NCBI GenBank assembly: GCA_025361705.1
Contig: JANYJW010000066.1
Location: 1-49,244, forward strand
Length of the DNA: 49,244 nucleotides
From: Gemmatimonas sp.
Lineage (GTDB): Bacteria > Gemmatimonadota > Gemmatimonadetes > Gemmatimonadales > Gemmatimonadaceae
Direction of reading: 5' to 3'
Below the pieces are notes generated by a model. It was not told the DNA's origin, made no database searches, and saw only the letters and a program-made list of their open reading frames with translations. A program made the translations under genes and the position numbers. Shown in pieces: positions 8,654 to 17,148 of this stretch. Numbering within the stretch: the first letter of the stretch is position 1; the number at the start of each line of letters is the position of its first letter.

Positions 8654-11383
8654 CTACGGCGCCGGGGTGGCGGGTGTCGCAGGCTTCTTGCGTGCCAGCG
8701 CCATGCCGTCGTTCTTGACGTAGAGGTCGAGCCACGTCGTCCAGCGTGCCCACTGGTCGAGCAGGGTTTCCCTGGTGACCGGGCCGTGGTCTTCGTACGG
8801 ATACATGTAGAGCGACGCGGTCTTTCCGTTGGCGCGGAGCGCCTGCATCAGGCGGATGGAGCTGATGGGATCGGTGCCGACGTTCTGGTCTTCGAGCGAG
8901 TGGTACATGAGCAGTGCGCCCTGCAGCTTGTCGGCGTTGAGCATGGGCGACATATCGAGATACGTGCGCTGCCCGCTCCACAGGTCGCGCCGCTCGCTCT
9001 GGAAGCCGGTGGGCGTGAGCGTGCGGTTGTACATGCCGTCACCCGCAATGCCGGCCTTGAAGAACGACGTCTGCACCATGGCGTTGACGGTGCTGAACGC
9101 GCCGTAGCTGTGGCCGCCCAGGCCGAGCCGGGTGCGGTCGATGAAGCCCTGCCGGTCGAGTTCGTCGATGACGGCGTACAGGTTCATCTTCAGATCCGTC
9201 ACATAGTTGTCGTTCATGCGGTTGGCTTCACCCATGATCGGCGGATCGAAGTTGGCCACCGCATAGCCCTGCGCGGCAAGGAATTCGATGGTGCGCGGCC
9301 CCGACGCCGGAAACTTGTTGACGTTCTCCGTGCGCAGGGTGCGGTCGTAGCCGGCCTGGTCGGTGTACTCGTACGGATAGAACCAGAACATGCCGGGCAG
9401 CTTGGTGCCGGCCACGTAGTTGGCGGGCAGCGTCACGCGCACGAGAAACTTGATGCCGTCGGGGCGCGTCACGATGACGCGGCGGCGCTGGAGCGCGGTG
9501 AAGTCGGGCGCCGGATCGACGTTCTTGGTGAGCTGCGTGACGGCGCCGGTCTTCATGTCCCTGAGGAACGCGTTGGGCACCGTGGTGGGCGACTCACGCG
9601 TCACGATGGCCACGGACGCGTCGTCGTCCAGCAGCGCGCCCAGCGTTTCGGCGGCGTCCTTGGCTCCGTCGAAGGCGCGCGTCTTCTTGCCCGACGCGAT
9701 CTCCACCTTGTCGAGGAATTCCCTGGGCGCATTTGCCAGGTAATCGCGATTGTACTGCGTGCCCTTGAGGAAGACTTCGCCCGCTGCGGTGATGACAGCC
9801 ACCTCGCCGCCGTTGGCGCCACGCTTGGTGAGCATGGAGCCCGGATTGGTGTAGAACGACGCGGAGTCGTCGCCCGCGCCGCCGCGACCGCCGCCACCCG
9901 CGAAACCCGCCGCGCGTCCGCCGCCGGCAAAGGCCGGCGTCCAGCCGCGCTGACGCACGAGGCTCATGCGCTTGGTGGGATCCGCCAGCTTGACGGCGAA
10001 GATCTCGCCCGTGCCGGCGTTGTTGGTGGCCACAAAGAGCGTCTGCGCGTCGTCGCTGAACACGGCGCTGGCAATGGCCGCGGTGTGCTGGTACAGCACC
10101 TTGATGTCCTTGTCGCCGAACGGCGGCAGCCACTGCACCACCTTTTCGGGGCGCGACGCAGCCGCGCCACCGGGGCCGCCACGCGCACCACCGGCCGCCG
10201 GTGCGCCACCCGCGGGCGCACCACCTGCTGCGCGCGCCGCACTGTCGCCGCGCACCGCCGAGTCCTGCGCGATGTAGTAGAAGCCTGCACCCTGCGGCAT
10301 CCACGCGAGGCCCTTCTTGCTGCCGGCCACGGCGCCGCGTCCACCCGGGCCACCGGTGGTGTCATTGGCATAGCGCAGGGCGCGCTTGGAGATCTCGGAG
10401 AGGATCTTGCCCTCGGCGTCCCACACCGCATCGCGGCTGCCGAAGCTGGAGTACTGCACCACGTACGAGAACGGCTTCTGCACCGTGCCGACGCGGAAGA
10501 ACTTGCCATCGGGTGAGGCATCGACGGACGAGAACAGCACGGGGACGCCGATCTTGGTGACGGTCTTCTTAGCGACGTCGATGACCCCAAGCTGGCCCCG
10601 GATGTAGTACTCAAAGAGGGCAAATTCGTACGGTTCGCTCATGAGCGACGCGTAGTTGCGCTCGGGCGCCTTGGCGCCATCGGTCCACAGGCGCACCTGC
10701 GGGCCGGTGGCGATCTCGGGCTTCTTCGGCAGTGCGTCGCGCTGGTCGGGAATGAAGACGGCGACGACGTTCTTGCTGTCGGCGGTCCAGTCGACCGTCG
10801 TCACGAGCGTGGCGAGCAGCGGCGCCTTGGCTACCTGCACCGACTTGCCGGTGGCGAGGTCGGCGACAAAGACAAACGAAGCCGTCTCGAAGTTGGCGAT
10901 GTACGCCACCTTCTTGCTGTCGGGCGACCAGACGGGCGACGACACCGTCGCACCCTTGGGCAGCTCGAGTGAGACGACGTTGCCCGTGCGCGCATCGATC
11001 ATCTGGAGGCCCGTAGCGGCGCGCGACGTGAGGGCGCGGGCACGGTTGGCCTTGGTGTCGACCTGCAGGCCAGCCAGGTAGATGTGTTCCTTGCCGAACG
11101 TCTTCACGCTCGGCAGCCCTTCGCTCTGCTCCTTGAGGAACCACTTGCGATCGGGGCTCAGGTTGGTGAGCGACACCACGAGGTGACGCGGCGCGGCCAC
11201 GAGCTTGGCGATGTCGGCCGCCGGCTCGATGTAGCCTTCCTTGGCGAGCGTCTCGCGCAGGGCGGTGAGCTTGGGATTGGAGTCGACGGCGGCGGCGGCG
11301 TGCTGCGCAAACAGCGGCTGCGCAACGAGAATGACGAGCGCCGCCAAGCGGCCAGCGCGAGCGAACAGAGAGCGAATAGGCAC
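8654..11383 (-). CDS. Secreted S9 family serine peptidase (glutamyl-endopeptidase-like)
   Basis: 909 residues from a GTG at 11383, chosen because a signal peptide (IRSLFARAGRLAALVILVAQPLFAQ) starts there; the open frame runs on upstream only through non-coding DNA. The N-terminal two thirds are a WD40-like beta-propeller. The C-terminal prolyl-oligopeptidase domain has GGHSYGAF with Ser759, HSLEDQNVGT with Asp832 and YEDHGP with His866, a full catalytic triad. Two Gly/Ala-rich inserts interrupt the propeller (coding positions about 10140-10235 and 9860-9930). Predicted to act in the periplasm or outside the cell in peptide degradation. Convergent with the gene ending at 8533. Confidence 0.92.
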   Translation of the reverse strand: MPIRSLFARAGRLAALVILVAQPLFAQHAAAAVDSNPKLTALRETLAKEGYIEPAADIAKLVAAPRHLVVSLTNLSPDRKWFLKEQSEGLPSVKTFGKEHIYLAGLQVDTKANRARALTSRAATGLQMIDARTGNVVSLELPKGATVSSPVWSPDSKKVAYIANFETASFVFVADLATGKSVQVAKAPLLATLVTTVDWTADSKNVVAVFIPDQRDALPKKPEIATGPQVRLWTDGAKAPERNYASLMSEPYEFALFEYYIRGQLGVIDVAKKTVTKIGVPVLFSSVDASPDGKFFRVGTVQKPFSYVVQYSSFGSRDAVWDAEGKILSEISKRALRYANDTTGGPGGRGAVAGSKKGLAWMPQGAGFYYIAQDSAVRGDSAARAAGGAPAGGAPAAGGARGGPGGAAASRPEKVVQWLPPFGDKDIKVLYQHTAAIASAVFSDDAQTLFVATNNAGTGEIFAVKLADPTKRMSLVRQRGWTPAFAGGGRAAGFAGGGGRGGAGDDSASFYTNPGSMLTKRGANGGEVAVITAAGEVFLKGTQYNRDYLANAPREFLDKVEIASGKKTRAFDGAKDAAETLGALLDDDASVAIVTRESPTTVPNAFLRDMKTGAVTQLTKNVDPAPDFTALQRRRVIVTRPDGIKFLVRVTLPANYVAGTKLPGMFWFYPYEYTDQAGYDRTLRTENVNKFPASGPRTIEFLAAQGYAVANFDPPIMGEANRMNDNYVTDLKMNLYAVIDELDRQGFIDRTRLGLGGHSYGAFSTVNAMVQTSFFKAGIAGDGMYNRTLTPTGFQSERRDLWSGQRTYLDMSPMLNADKLQGALLMYHSLEDQNVGTDPISSIRLMQALRANGKTASLYMYPYEDHGPVTRETLLDQWARWTTWLDLYVKNDGMALARKKPATPATPAP

Positions 11384-11547
11384 GGGAAGCTGGTGTTGAG
11401 GTCCGGTCCGGCCTGGCCCGGTGGTGCGGAGATCGCATCCCGAGCGCGTGTCAATTAATGAATACGACTGGCCGGGGCGTTCTGCTGACGGCCGGCGACG
11501 GCCGGCGACCCTTGCGGCCCGCCGGCGCCGGCTTTCGATTGCCACCC

Positions 11548-13104
11548 ATGACACGCCGCTTCGGGTTCCCCGCCCCGCACGTCGCTCCGCTGCTCGCCGC
11601 GTTCGCCATGGCCGTTTCGCTCCCGGCGCGGTCGCCGGCGCAGTCACCAGCCACGGACACGGTGCTGGTGCACCGCATTCTTGCCGCCGAAGACGCGCGG
11701 GATGGCGCCAACCGCGCGCTCGCCGAGGGCTTGGCGAGCCGCGATGCGCGGGTGGCGCTGCTTGCGCGGCGCGCGCTGGCGCGCCTTGGCGACCCCAAGT
11801 TCGCCTCGCGTGACTCGCTTGGCGCATTGCCTGTTCCGCCGGTGTATTCCGAACCCATCTGGCGGCTTCGGTATCGCGCGCTCACGAAGGCGTCGGACTG
11901 TGCCGCGTTGCGCACCGCGCTGGCGGACAGTGCGTGGCATGTGCGGTTGCGGGCAGCCGATCTGGTGCACGCGGCCTGCGCGGGTGACGCGGCACTGGTT
12001 GCGGCGCTTCAGGGATGGCTGCCCTCCGCAACGGCGATCGGCCGGACTGCCAACGGCGCGGCGTGGCAACCGGCGGCGCATGCGCTGGTGGCATTGGCGC
12101 GTGTTGCGCCCACTGACGCCCGCGCCGCATTGCCAGGCTTTGCGCGCAACGCATCGCACTGGGTGCGAAGTTACGCCGCGCGCGCGGCCGCCGTGCTGGG
12201 CGACACGCAGGCGTTGCGCGCGCTGGCGCACGACGGCAACGACAACGTGAAGGAAGCAGCAATAGAGGCGCTGGCAAAGCTGGCGGGGCACGCGGATGAC
12301 TCGGTGTACGTTTCTGGCCTTGTCGCCCCGGGCTATCAGGCGGTGCGCGCCAGTGCACTCGCGCTGAAAGGCGCCACGCCGACGCGCCCTATGCGGCATG
12401 CGCTCGTGACCACGGCACAGCGGCTGCGAGGCGACTCGAGCGAGACATCGCGCGACGCGCGCACCGAGGTGATGGCGCGCATTGCCGAGATGGCCGATTC
12501 CCAGATGGCCGCGCACATTGCCACGCTCGCGTCGGACTTCGACTGCGTCGTGGCCGGCAGGGCGGCTGCGATTGCCACCGCGCTGGGCACACCCACGGAG
12601 CCGAGGTGCACACCGTTTGCGCGCCCACTGCCTGGCGATGCCGTGCGGCTCGCCCTCGGCGACGACGTGCGGGTGCGGGTGGTGATGGCGCCCGCGAGTG
12701 GCGGTGGGTCGTTCGTCGTGCGCCTGCGCGGCGACGTGGCGCCCATCATGGCGGCGCGCGTGCTCGACCTCGTGCGCGCGCACTGGTACGACGGACGCGC
12801 CTGGCACCGCGTGGAGCCGGACTTCGTGATTCAGGGACCGAGCCCCGACGACAACGAGTTCGTGGGGCACCCCCGCTTCATGCGCGACGAACTGGGCACG
12901 GTGCCGCACGTGCGCGGCACGGTGGGGATGAGCACCCGCGGCCACGACACCGGCGACGCGCAGTGGTTCGTGAACCTCAAGGACAACCTGCGCCTGGGCC
13001 GCGACTACACCGTGTTTGGCGAGATTGTTGAGGGGATCGCGGTGGCGGATGGCGTGTTGGAGGGGGACGTGATCTCGCGCATCGAGATCGTGACAAGGCG
13101 CTGA
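11548..13104 (+). CDS. Secreted HEAT-repeat protein fused to cyclophilin-type peptidyl-prolyl isomerase
   Basis: 518 residues from ATG 11548, followed by a signal peptide (FAMAVSLPARSPAQ). Residues ~35-370 are Ala/Arg/Leu-rich helical repeats of HEAT/PBS type (WVRSYAARAAAVLGD, then VKEAAIEALAKLAG). Residues ~385-518 form a cyclophilin domain: WHRVEPDFVIQGPSPDDNEF keeps the Arg and the FxxQG core, GMSTRGHDTGDAQWFVN matches the substrate-groove strand, and RDYTVFGEIVEG the last motif. The Trp that binds cyclosporin in human CypA is not conserved. Inferred role: an envelope folding factor whose repeats recruit clients. Divergent from the S9 peptidase, with 164 nt between starts. Confidence 0.85.
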   Translation: MTRRFGFPAPHVAPLLAAFAMAVSLPARSPAQSPATDTVLVHRILAAEDARDGANRALAEGLASRDARVALLARRALARLGDPKFASRDSLGALPVPPVYSEPIWRLRYRALTKASDCAALRTALADSAWHVRLRAADLVHAACAGDAALVAALQGWLPSATAIGRTANGAAWQPAAHALVALARVAPTDARAALPGFARNASHWVRSYAARAAAVLGDTQALRALAHDGNDNVKEAAIEALAKLAGHADDSVYVSGLVAPGYQAVRASALALKGATPTRPMRHALVTTAQRLRGDSSETSRDARTEVMARIAEMADSQMAAHIATLASDFDCVVAGRAAAIATALGTPTEPRCTPFARPLPGDAVRLALGDDVRVRVVMAPASGGGSFVVRLRGDVAPIMAARVLDLVRAHWYDGRAWHRVEPDFVIQGPSPDDNEFVGHPRFMRDELGTVPHVRGTVGMSTRGHDTGDAQWFVNLKDNLRLGRDYTVFGEIVEGIAVADGVLEGDVISRIEIVTRR

Positions 13105-13164
13105 GTCGGGCGGGGTGCGGACAGGGAGTGCGGGAGTCGCGCCCGCTGCTGGCTGTGCCTGTTG

Positions 13165-14079
13165 CTAGTCGCGCCGGAACAGCGATGTGAGGTCATCCAC
13201 ACCGAGCGGGCGTTCGACCGCGATGAGTCCGGCCGCGTGCGCCGCCGCACCAATCACCTCGGCGCTCGTGCGCCCCGCCTCGCGCAACTCGCGCACGCCC
13301 GTGTCGCCCGCCGACTTGCTCAGCTTGGCGCCGTCGGGATGCCGTACCAGCGGGTGATGCAGGAAGTGGAGCGGACGCCGCCGGCCAAGCAGTCGCGCCA
13401 GCGCGCGCTGGCGACCGGTGGACTGGAGCAGGTCCTCGCCACGAATCACGAGGTCGATGTGCTGGTCGAGGTCATCGACTGTGACGGCAAACTGATATGT
13501 CCACTGGCCCAGCCGGTCGCGCACCAGCAGGTCGCCGCACTGCGCCGATGGATGTTGTGCTTGCGGACCACGCAGGAGATCAAAGAAGCGCTCGTTGTCA
13601 TTTCCCAGCGTCACGCGACGCTGCATGGACGCATCGGGCGGCAGTGCCGCATCGCGACAGGTGCCGGGGTAGCGCATCTCCTCGTTGGGCATGTCGTCCA
13701 CGAGTCGCGCAATGTCGCCGCGCGAGCAGCGGCAGGTGTAGACATGCCCGCGCAGTTCGAGCGCCGTGATGGCTGCGGCGTAGCGCCAGTCGTTATCGCC
13801 CTGCCGGAGCGTGCTCTCGCCGGCGCGGAATTCCGCGGTGGGCCCTTCGTCGGGCACAAAGCCCAGCCAGTCGAGGTCGTCGAGCAGCGCCCGTTCGTAC
13901 TCGGGCCGGCAGCGCGACCGATCGTGGTCCTCGATGCGCAGCACCACACGGCCATCGTGCGCGTGCGCGATGCCCCACACATAAATGGCGTTGACCACAT
14001 GACCGAGGTGCAGAAAACCCGTGGGGGCGGGCGCAAATCGCGTCCGCCACCCAGAGGGCAGCTTCAACAGCTCAATCAC
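13165..14079 (-). CDS. gluQ: Glutamyl-Q tRNA(Asp) synthetase
   Basis: 304 residues when read from GTG 14079, which overlaps the stop of the upstream helicase gene by 8 nt; the longer open frame lies entirely inside the helicase gene. It has the class I synthetase signature as FAPAPTGFLHLGHVVNA (HIGH variant HLGH, near residues 16-28) and AKLSKSAGD (KMSKS variant). The zinc-binding segment YTCRCSRGDIARL with RYPGTC is characteristic of the truncated GluRS paralogue. It lacks the anticodon-binding domain, as expected for GluQ-RS (about 300 aa versus about 470 for GluRS). Role: attaches glutamate to queuosine in tRNA-Asp. Confidence 0.93.
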   Translation of the reverse strand: MIELLKLPSGWRTRFAPAPTGFLHLGHVVNAIYVWGIAHAHDGRVVLRIEDHDRSRCRPEYERALLDDLDWLGFVPDEGPTAEFRAGESTLRQGDNDWRYAAAITALELRGHVYTCRCSRGDIARLVDDMPNEEMRYPGTCRDAALPPDASMQRRVTLGNDNERFFDLLRGPQAQHPSAQCGDLLVRDRLGQWTYQFAVTVDDLDQHIDLVIRGEDLLQSTGRQRALARLLGRRRPLHFLHHPLVRHPDGAKLSKSAGDTGVRELREAGRTSAEVIGAAAHAAGLIAVERPLGVDDLTSLFRRD

Positions 14080-15517
14080 GCGATCCGCGCGAGGGGCCAG
14101 AGGGCCCGCTGCGCCCGCGCCCGCCGCGGAACGGCTTGCGCGCACCACCGCCGCCGCCGCTTCGTGCGCCATCGGCCTTTGACGCCGGCACGCCGCTGCC
14201 GTACGGCGAGTCGTCATCGCGCCGAGGCGCAGGGCGTGCGGCCTGCGACCGCGACGCCGGTCGCGCCGGCGCCGCCGAACTTCCGTCACGCCGCACCAGC
14301 TTGGCCGCTGCACGCGCGCGATCCTCGGCCTTCTTCTTGCGAATCTCGGCAATGCGCTCGGCCAGCGGAATCTCGAGCCGCCCTGACGCCTTGGCCTTGT
14401 AGTCGAAGTCGGGCAGCGTCACGCGCGACAGCCGGCGGTTGATGGCCTTTTCGATGGCCTTCAGCTCGGGCTCTTCGTCAGGCGACACGAAGGTGAACGC
14501 CTCGCCCGTCAGCTCGGCGCGCGCCGTGCGGCCCACGCGGTGGATGTAATCGTCGGGCACATTGGGGACATCGAAGTTCACCACGTGCCCAAGCGCCTCC
14601 ACGTCGATGCCGCGCGCAGCAATGTCGGTGGCCACCAGCACTCGGTACACCCCGTCCTTGAACCCCTCGAGCGCCTTGGTGCGCTGCGCCTGCGATCGAT
14701 TGCCGTGAATGCGCTCGCAGTTGATGCCCTTGCGCGACAGGAACTCGGCGAGCCGGTTGGCGCGGTGCTTGGTGCGCGTGAAGACCAGCGCCTCTTTCAT
14801 GTCGCCAAGCGACAGGAGCTTGAAGAGGAGCTCGCCCTTCAGCTCCTGCGGCACCGGATAAACCGCCTGCGTGATGCCCGACGCGGGCGCCGATCGGCGC
14901 TCGAGGTTGATCATCGCCGGCGCCTTGAGCAGCTCCTGCGTGAGCGCCGCGATGGGCGCGGGCATGGTGGCGCTGAAGAACAGCGTCTGCTTGCGCGGCG
15001 GCAGGTGCTTGAGCACGCGCTTGATGTCGGGCAGAAAACCCATGTCGAGCATCCGGTCGGCTTCGTCGAGCACCAGATATTCCAGGTGTGCGAGTTTGGC
15101 GTACGGCTGCCGGAAATGATCGAGCAGGCGCCCCGGGCAGGCCACCATCACGTCGACGCCGGTACGGAACGCGTGTTCCTGCGGCCCCATGCCCACGCCG
15201 CCATACACGGAGGCAGCGGTGAGCGGCGTGTGCACCGCCACTTCGTTCATGTCCTCGACGATCTGTGCCGCGAGTTCACGCGTGGGCGTGATGACGAGCG
15301 CTCGGGTGACGCCGCGCTTTGTGTCCATCAGGTGGTTCAGGATGGGCAGCAGGAAGGCGAGCGTCTTGCCGCTTCCCGTCTGCGCGCACGCGAGCACGTC
15401 GCGCCCTTCGAGCGCCGGCGGAATGGCGTCGAGCTGAATGGGCGTGGGGCGCGTGAAGCCCAGATCCTTGAGCCCCCGCTGGAGGGAGGCATGCAGTTTC
15501 AGTGAGGCGAATGACAC
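14072..15517 (-). CDS. rhlE: DEAD-box ATP-dependent RNA helicase, RhlE-like
   Basis: 481 residues with all helicase motifs in order: Q motif (FTRPTPIQ), I (AQTGSGKT), Ia (PTRELAAQ), GG/TPGR region (ACPGRLLDH), II (DEAD), III (SAT), V (ATDIAARGID) and VI (HRVGRTAR). The tail from about residue 385 is basic, Gly/Arg/Ser-rich and probably disordered, as in the RhlE group, where such tails bind RNA. Role: RNA remodelling in ribosome assembly or decay. It overlaps the gluQ start, suggesting translational coupling. Confidence 0.92.
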   Translation of the reverse strand: MSFASLKLHASLQRGLKDLGFTRPTPIQLDAIPPALEGRDVLACAQTGSGKTLAFLLPILNHLMDTKRGVTRALVITPTRELAAQIVEDMNEVAVHTPLTAASVYGGVGMGPQEHAFRTGVDVMVACPGRLLDHFRQPYAKLAHLEYLVLDEADRMLDMGFLPDIKRVLKHLPPRKQTLFFSATMPAPIAALTQELLKAPAMINLERRSAPASGITQAVYPVPQELKGELLFKLLSLGDMKEALVFTRTKHRANRLAEFLSRKGINCERIHGNRSQAQRTKALEGFKDGVYRVLVATDIAARGIDVEALGHVVNFDVPNVPDDYIHRVGRTARAELTGEAFTFVSPDEEPELKAIEKAINRRLSRVTLPDFDYKAKASGRLEIPLAERIAEIRKKKAEDRARAAAKLVRRDGSSAAPARPASRSQAARPAPRRDDDSPYGSGVPASKADGARSGGGGGARKPFRGGRGRSGPSGPSRGSRD

Positions 15518-15583
15518 GACGTATTGGGTGGGGGAATTGGGCGCGGCAGCCCGGTCAAAGGGCCGGCCGCGCCCACCTGCAAT

Positions 15584-16033
15584 CTAACCGCCCTGATGCG
15601 TGCCGATGCGCAGGCTGGACGTGGCGAGGTAGATCTCGCGCATGAAGAAGACGAGCCCCCCAATGAGCGCGCACATGGCGGCGATGAACAGGCCGGCCAC
15701 GAAACCACTGACGTCGGAACCCCAGAACGCACCGGCAAAGAGCACCATGACGACCGCCGCGACGAAAATGGCCGACGTCACGCACAGGCTGATGGCGATG
15801 TTGATCCAGCGGGCACGGACAGCGAGCGTCCGCAGGCGATCGTGCGTGGCCGGCGCTTGGTCGGCACTGTCCACGAGCAGCTGGCGCTCCAGCACGCGCG
15901 CCCGGTCGATGACGCGCGCCAGCCGGCCGGTGAGCACGTTGAGCAACCCGGCGATGCCGGTGAGCAAGAAGACCGGCGCCACCGACAGCTGGATGACGTG
16001 GGCGATGGACGCGATGGGTTCGGCTTGCATCAT
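15584..16033 (-). CDS. DUF2721 membrane protein
   Basis: 149 residues with three predicted membrane helices: residues about 10-32 (IQLSVAPVFLLTGIAGLLNV), 78-100 and 105-130. The loop after the first helix holds the typical DUF2721 pattern LTGRLARVIDRARVLER. The function of the family is unknown. It lies 19 nt from the hypothetical gene upstream and 66 nt from the helicase downstream, all on the minus strand, so they form a probable operon. Confidence 0.88.
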   Translation of the reverse strand: MMQAEPIASIAHVIQLSVAPVFLLTGIAGLLNVLTGRLARVIDRARVLERQLLVDSADQAPATHDRLRTLAVRARWINIAISLCVTSAIFVAAVVMVLFAGAFWGSDVSGFVAGLFIAAMCALIGGLVFFMREIYLATSSLRIGTHQGG

Positions 16034-16052
16034 GGAAACCTAGCCTGTCGGG

Positions 16053-16325
16053 TCAGCGCAGGAACCGTTCGGCAAGCTGCTCGAGTCGGTCGTCCTTCTC
16101 GCGCCGCGCGCGTACGAGGATGCGCTCGACGTGCGGCTTGAGCGCGGGCTCGCCCCAGTAGTAGCCGGTGGCCATCTCGGCGCTCCCGGTGTCTCCCGTG
16201 CGCGCGGCATCGAGCAGCGCCTCGGCGGCCGCCGCATCAAATTCCGGGTCATCGCGCGCCGGCAGCACAAACCGCACGGCCGGATCGCCCCAATTGCCAT
16301 CTTCCCGCTTGAATGCGACGGACAT
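16053..16325 (-). CDS. Hypothetical protein, 90 aa
   Basis: A small soluble acidic protein (MSVAFKREDGNWGDP) with no signal peptide or membrane helix. I do not recognise a family. Support comes from position: it starts 6 nt after the GNAT gene, is followed by DUF2721 after 19 nt, and has coding-like composition throughout. Confidence 0.65.
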   Translation of the reverse strand: MSVAFKREDGNWGDPAVRFVLPARDDPEFDAAAAEALLDAARTGDTGSAEMATGYYWGEPALKPHVERILVRARREKDDRLEQLAERFLR

Positions 16326-16331
16326 GATTGG

Positions 16332-16850
16332 CTAGCCCTCGGGCAGTTCGCGCCACTCGGCGCGCGTGCGCACGATTTCGAATCCGCGGGCGAGGTAGTT
16401 GGCGAGCGCGCGTGGATGGTCGAGCGAACAGGTGTTCACCAATACGCGGTCGGCGCCCGTTGCCCACGCGCGCTCAATGGCGCTCGTCAGCAGGTGCGCG
16501 CCCAGCCCTTCTCCCACGCGACCAGGCAGCAGGCCGAGGTAGAGAATTTCACCGGTGCGTGGTGCGGGCAGGGTGAGCAGGAAGAAACCGGCTTCAGCGC
16601 CGTCGACGCGCAGGATCCACAGCTCCGTGCCAGCGCGGGTCAGTTCGTCGTTCCACTGCGCGGCGGTCCATTCGGCGCGATCGAGCCAGTGGTACGCCCG
16701 GCCGACGTCATTGTAGTAGCGTGCCGCCACGTCGGGCGCTGGCGGATTGACGCGTTCGAGCGACACATCGGGGCGCGGGGCGCGCGCAACGCGGAGCATC
16801 GCGGGATGCTCCATTTCGAGGTACGTGATGGTCACTTCGACGCGCGCCAT
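16332..16850 (-). CDS. GNAT family N-acetyltransferase
   Basis: 172 residues. The acetyl-CoA-binding GNAT core is in the second half: AGFFLLTLP (beta 4), EILYLGLLPGRVGEGLGAHLL (motif A with the Arg/Gly-x-Gly pyrophosphate loop) and VNTCSLDHPRALANYLARGFEIV (motif B, ending in the common ARGFE turn). The substrate is unknown. It starts 3 nt after the stop of the small membrane protein gene and ends 6 nt before the next gene, so it is part of the minus-strand operon. Confidence 0.88.
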   Translation of the reverse strand: MARVEVTITYLEMEHPAMLRVARAPRPDVSLERVNPPAPDVAARYYNDVGRAYHWLDRAEWTAAQWNDELTRAGTELWILRVDGAEAGFFLLTLPAPRTGEILYLGLLPGRVGEGLGAHLLTSAIERAWATGADRVLVNTCSLDHPRALANYLARGFEIVRTRAEWRELPEG

Positions 16851-16853
16851 GGC

Positions 16854-17012
16854 CTACTCGTACCGCCGGCCGTACTGGCGGCCATAGTACAGCCCGACAC
16901 CGCCGCCAATGATGCTGCCCATGATTCCGGCGAACATGCCAAAGGCCGCCAGCGCGTACCACCCGGCATAGCTGCCGACGAGCGATCCCGTGAAGCCGAG
17001 CAGTTTTGTCAT
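16854..17012 (-). CDS. Small Gly-rich membrane protein, 52 aa
   Basis: Start ATG 17012 is fixed by a Shine-Dalgarno GGAG just upstream on the minus strand (around 17017-17020); the open frame continues upstream but without coding character. One or two membrane helices cover most of the protein (SYAGWYALAAFGMFAGIMGS, then IIGGGVGLYYGR), ending in a basic tail RQYGRRYE. Function unknown. It is the first gene of the six-gene minus-strand run. Confidence 0.75.
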   Translation of the reverse strand: MTKLLGFTGSLVGSYAGWYALAAFGMFAGIMGSIIGGGVGLYYGRQYGRRYE

Positions 17013-17148
17013 TTGGTCTCCTTGCGACCAAGCCGGACATTTCGCCCGTGGGTGGATGCATTCAGTATACCGCGCTGGCGCCCCATCCCAACCCACGCCG
17101 GGGGCTGTACGTTACCCTGCTGAACACCGACCCCACCGGAGGACGTAG

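Noticed and set aside
14080..14352. Longer GluQ-RS reading into the helicase gene
   Set aside because: It would overlap the helicase tail by about 280 nt; the synthetase core starts right after GTG 14079 and the resulting length matches the family.
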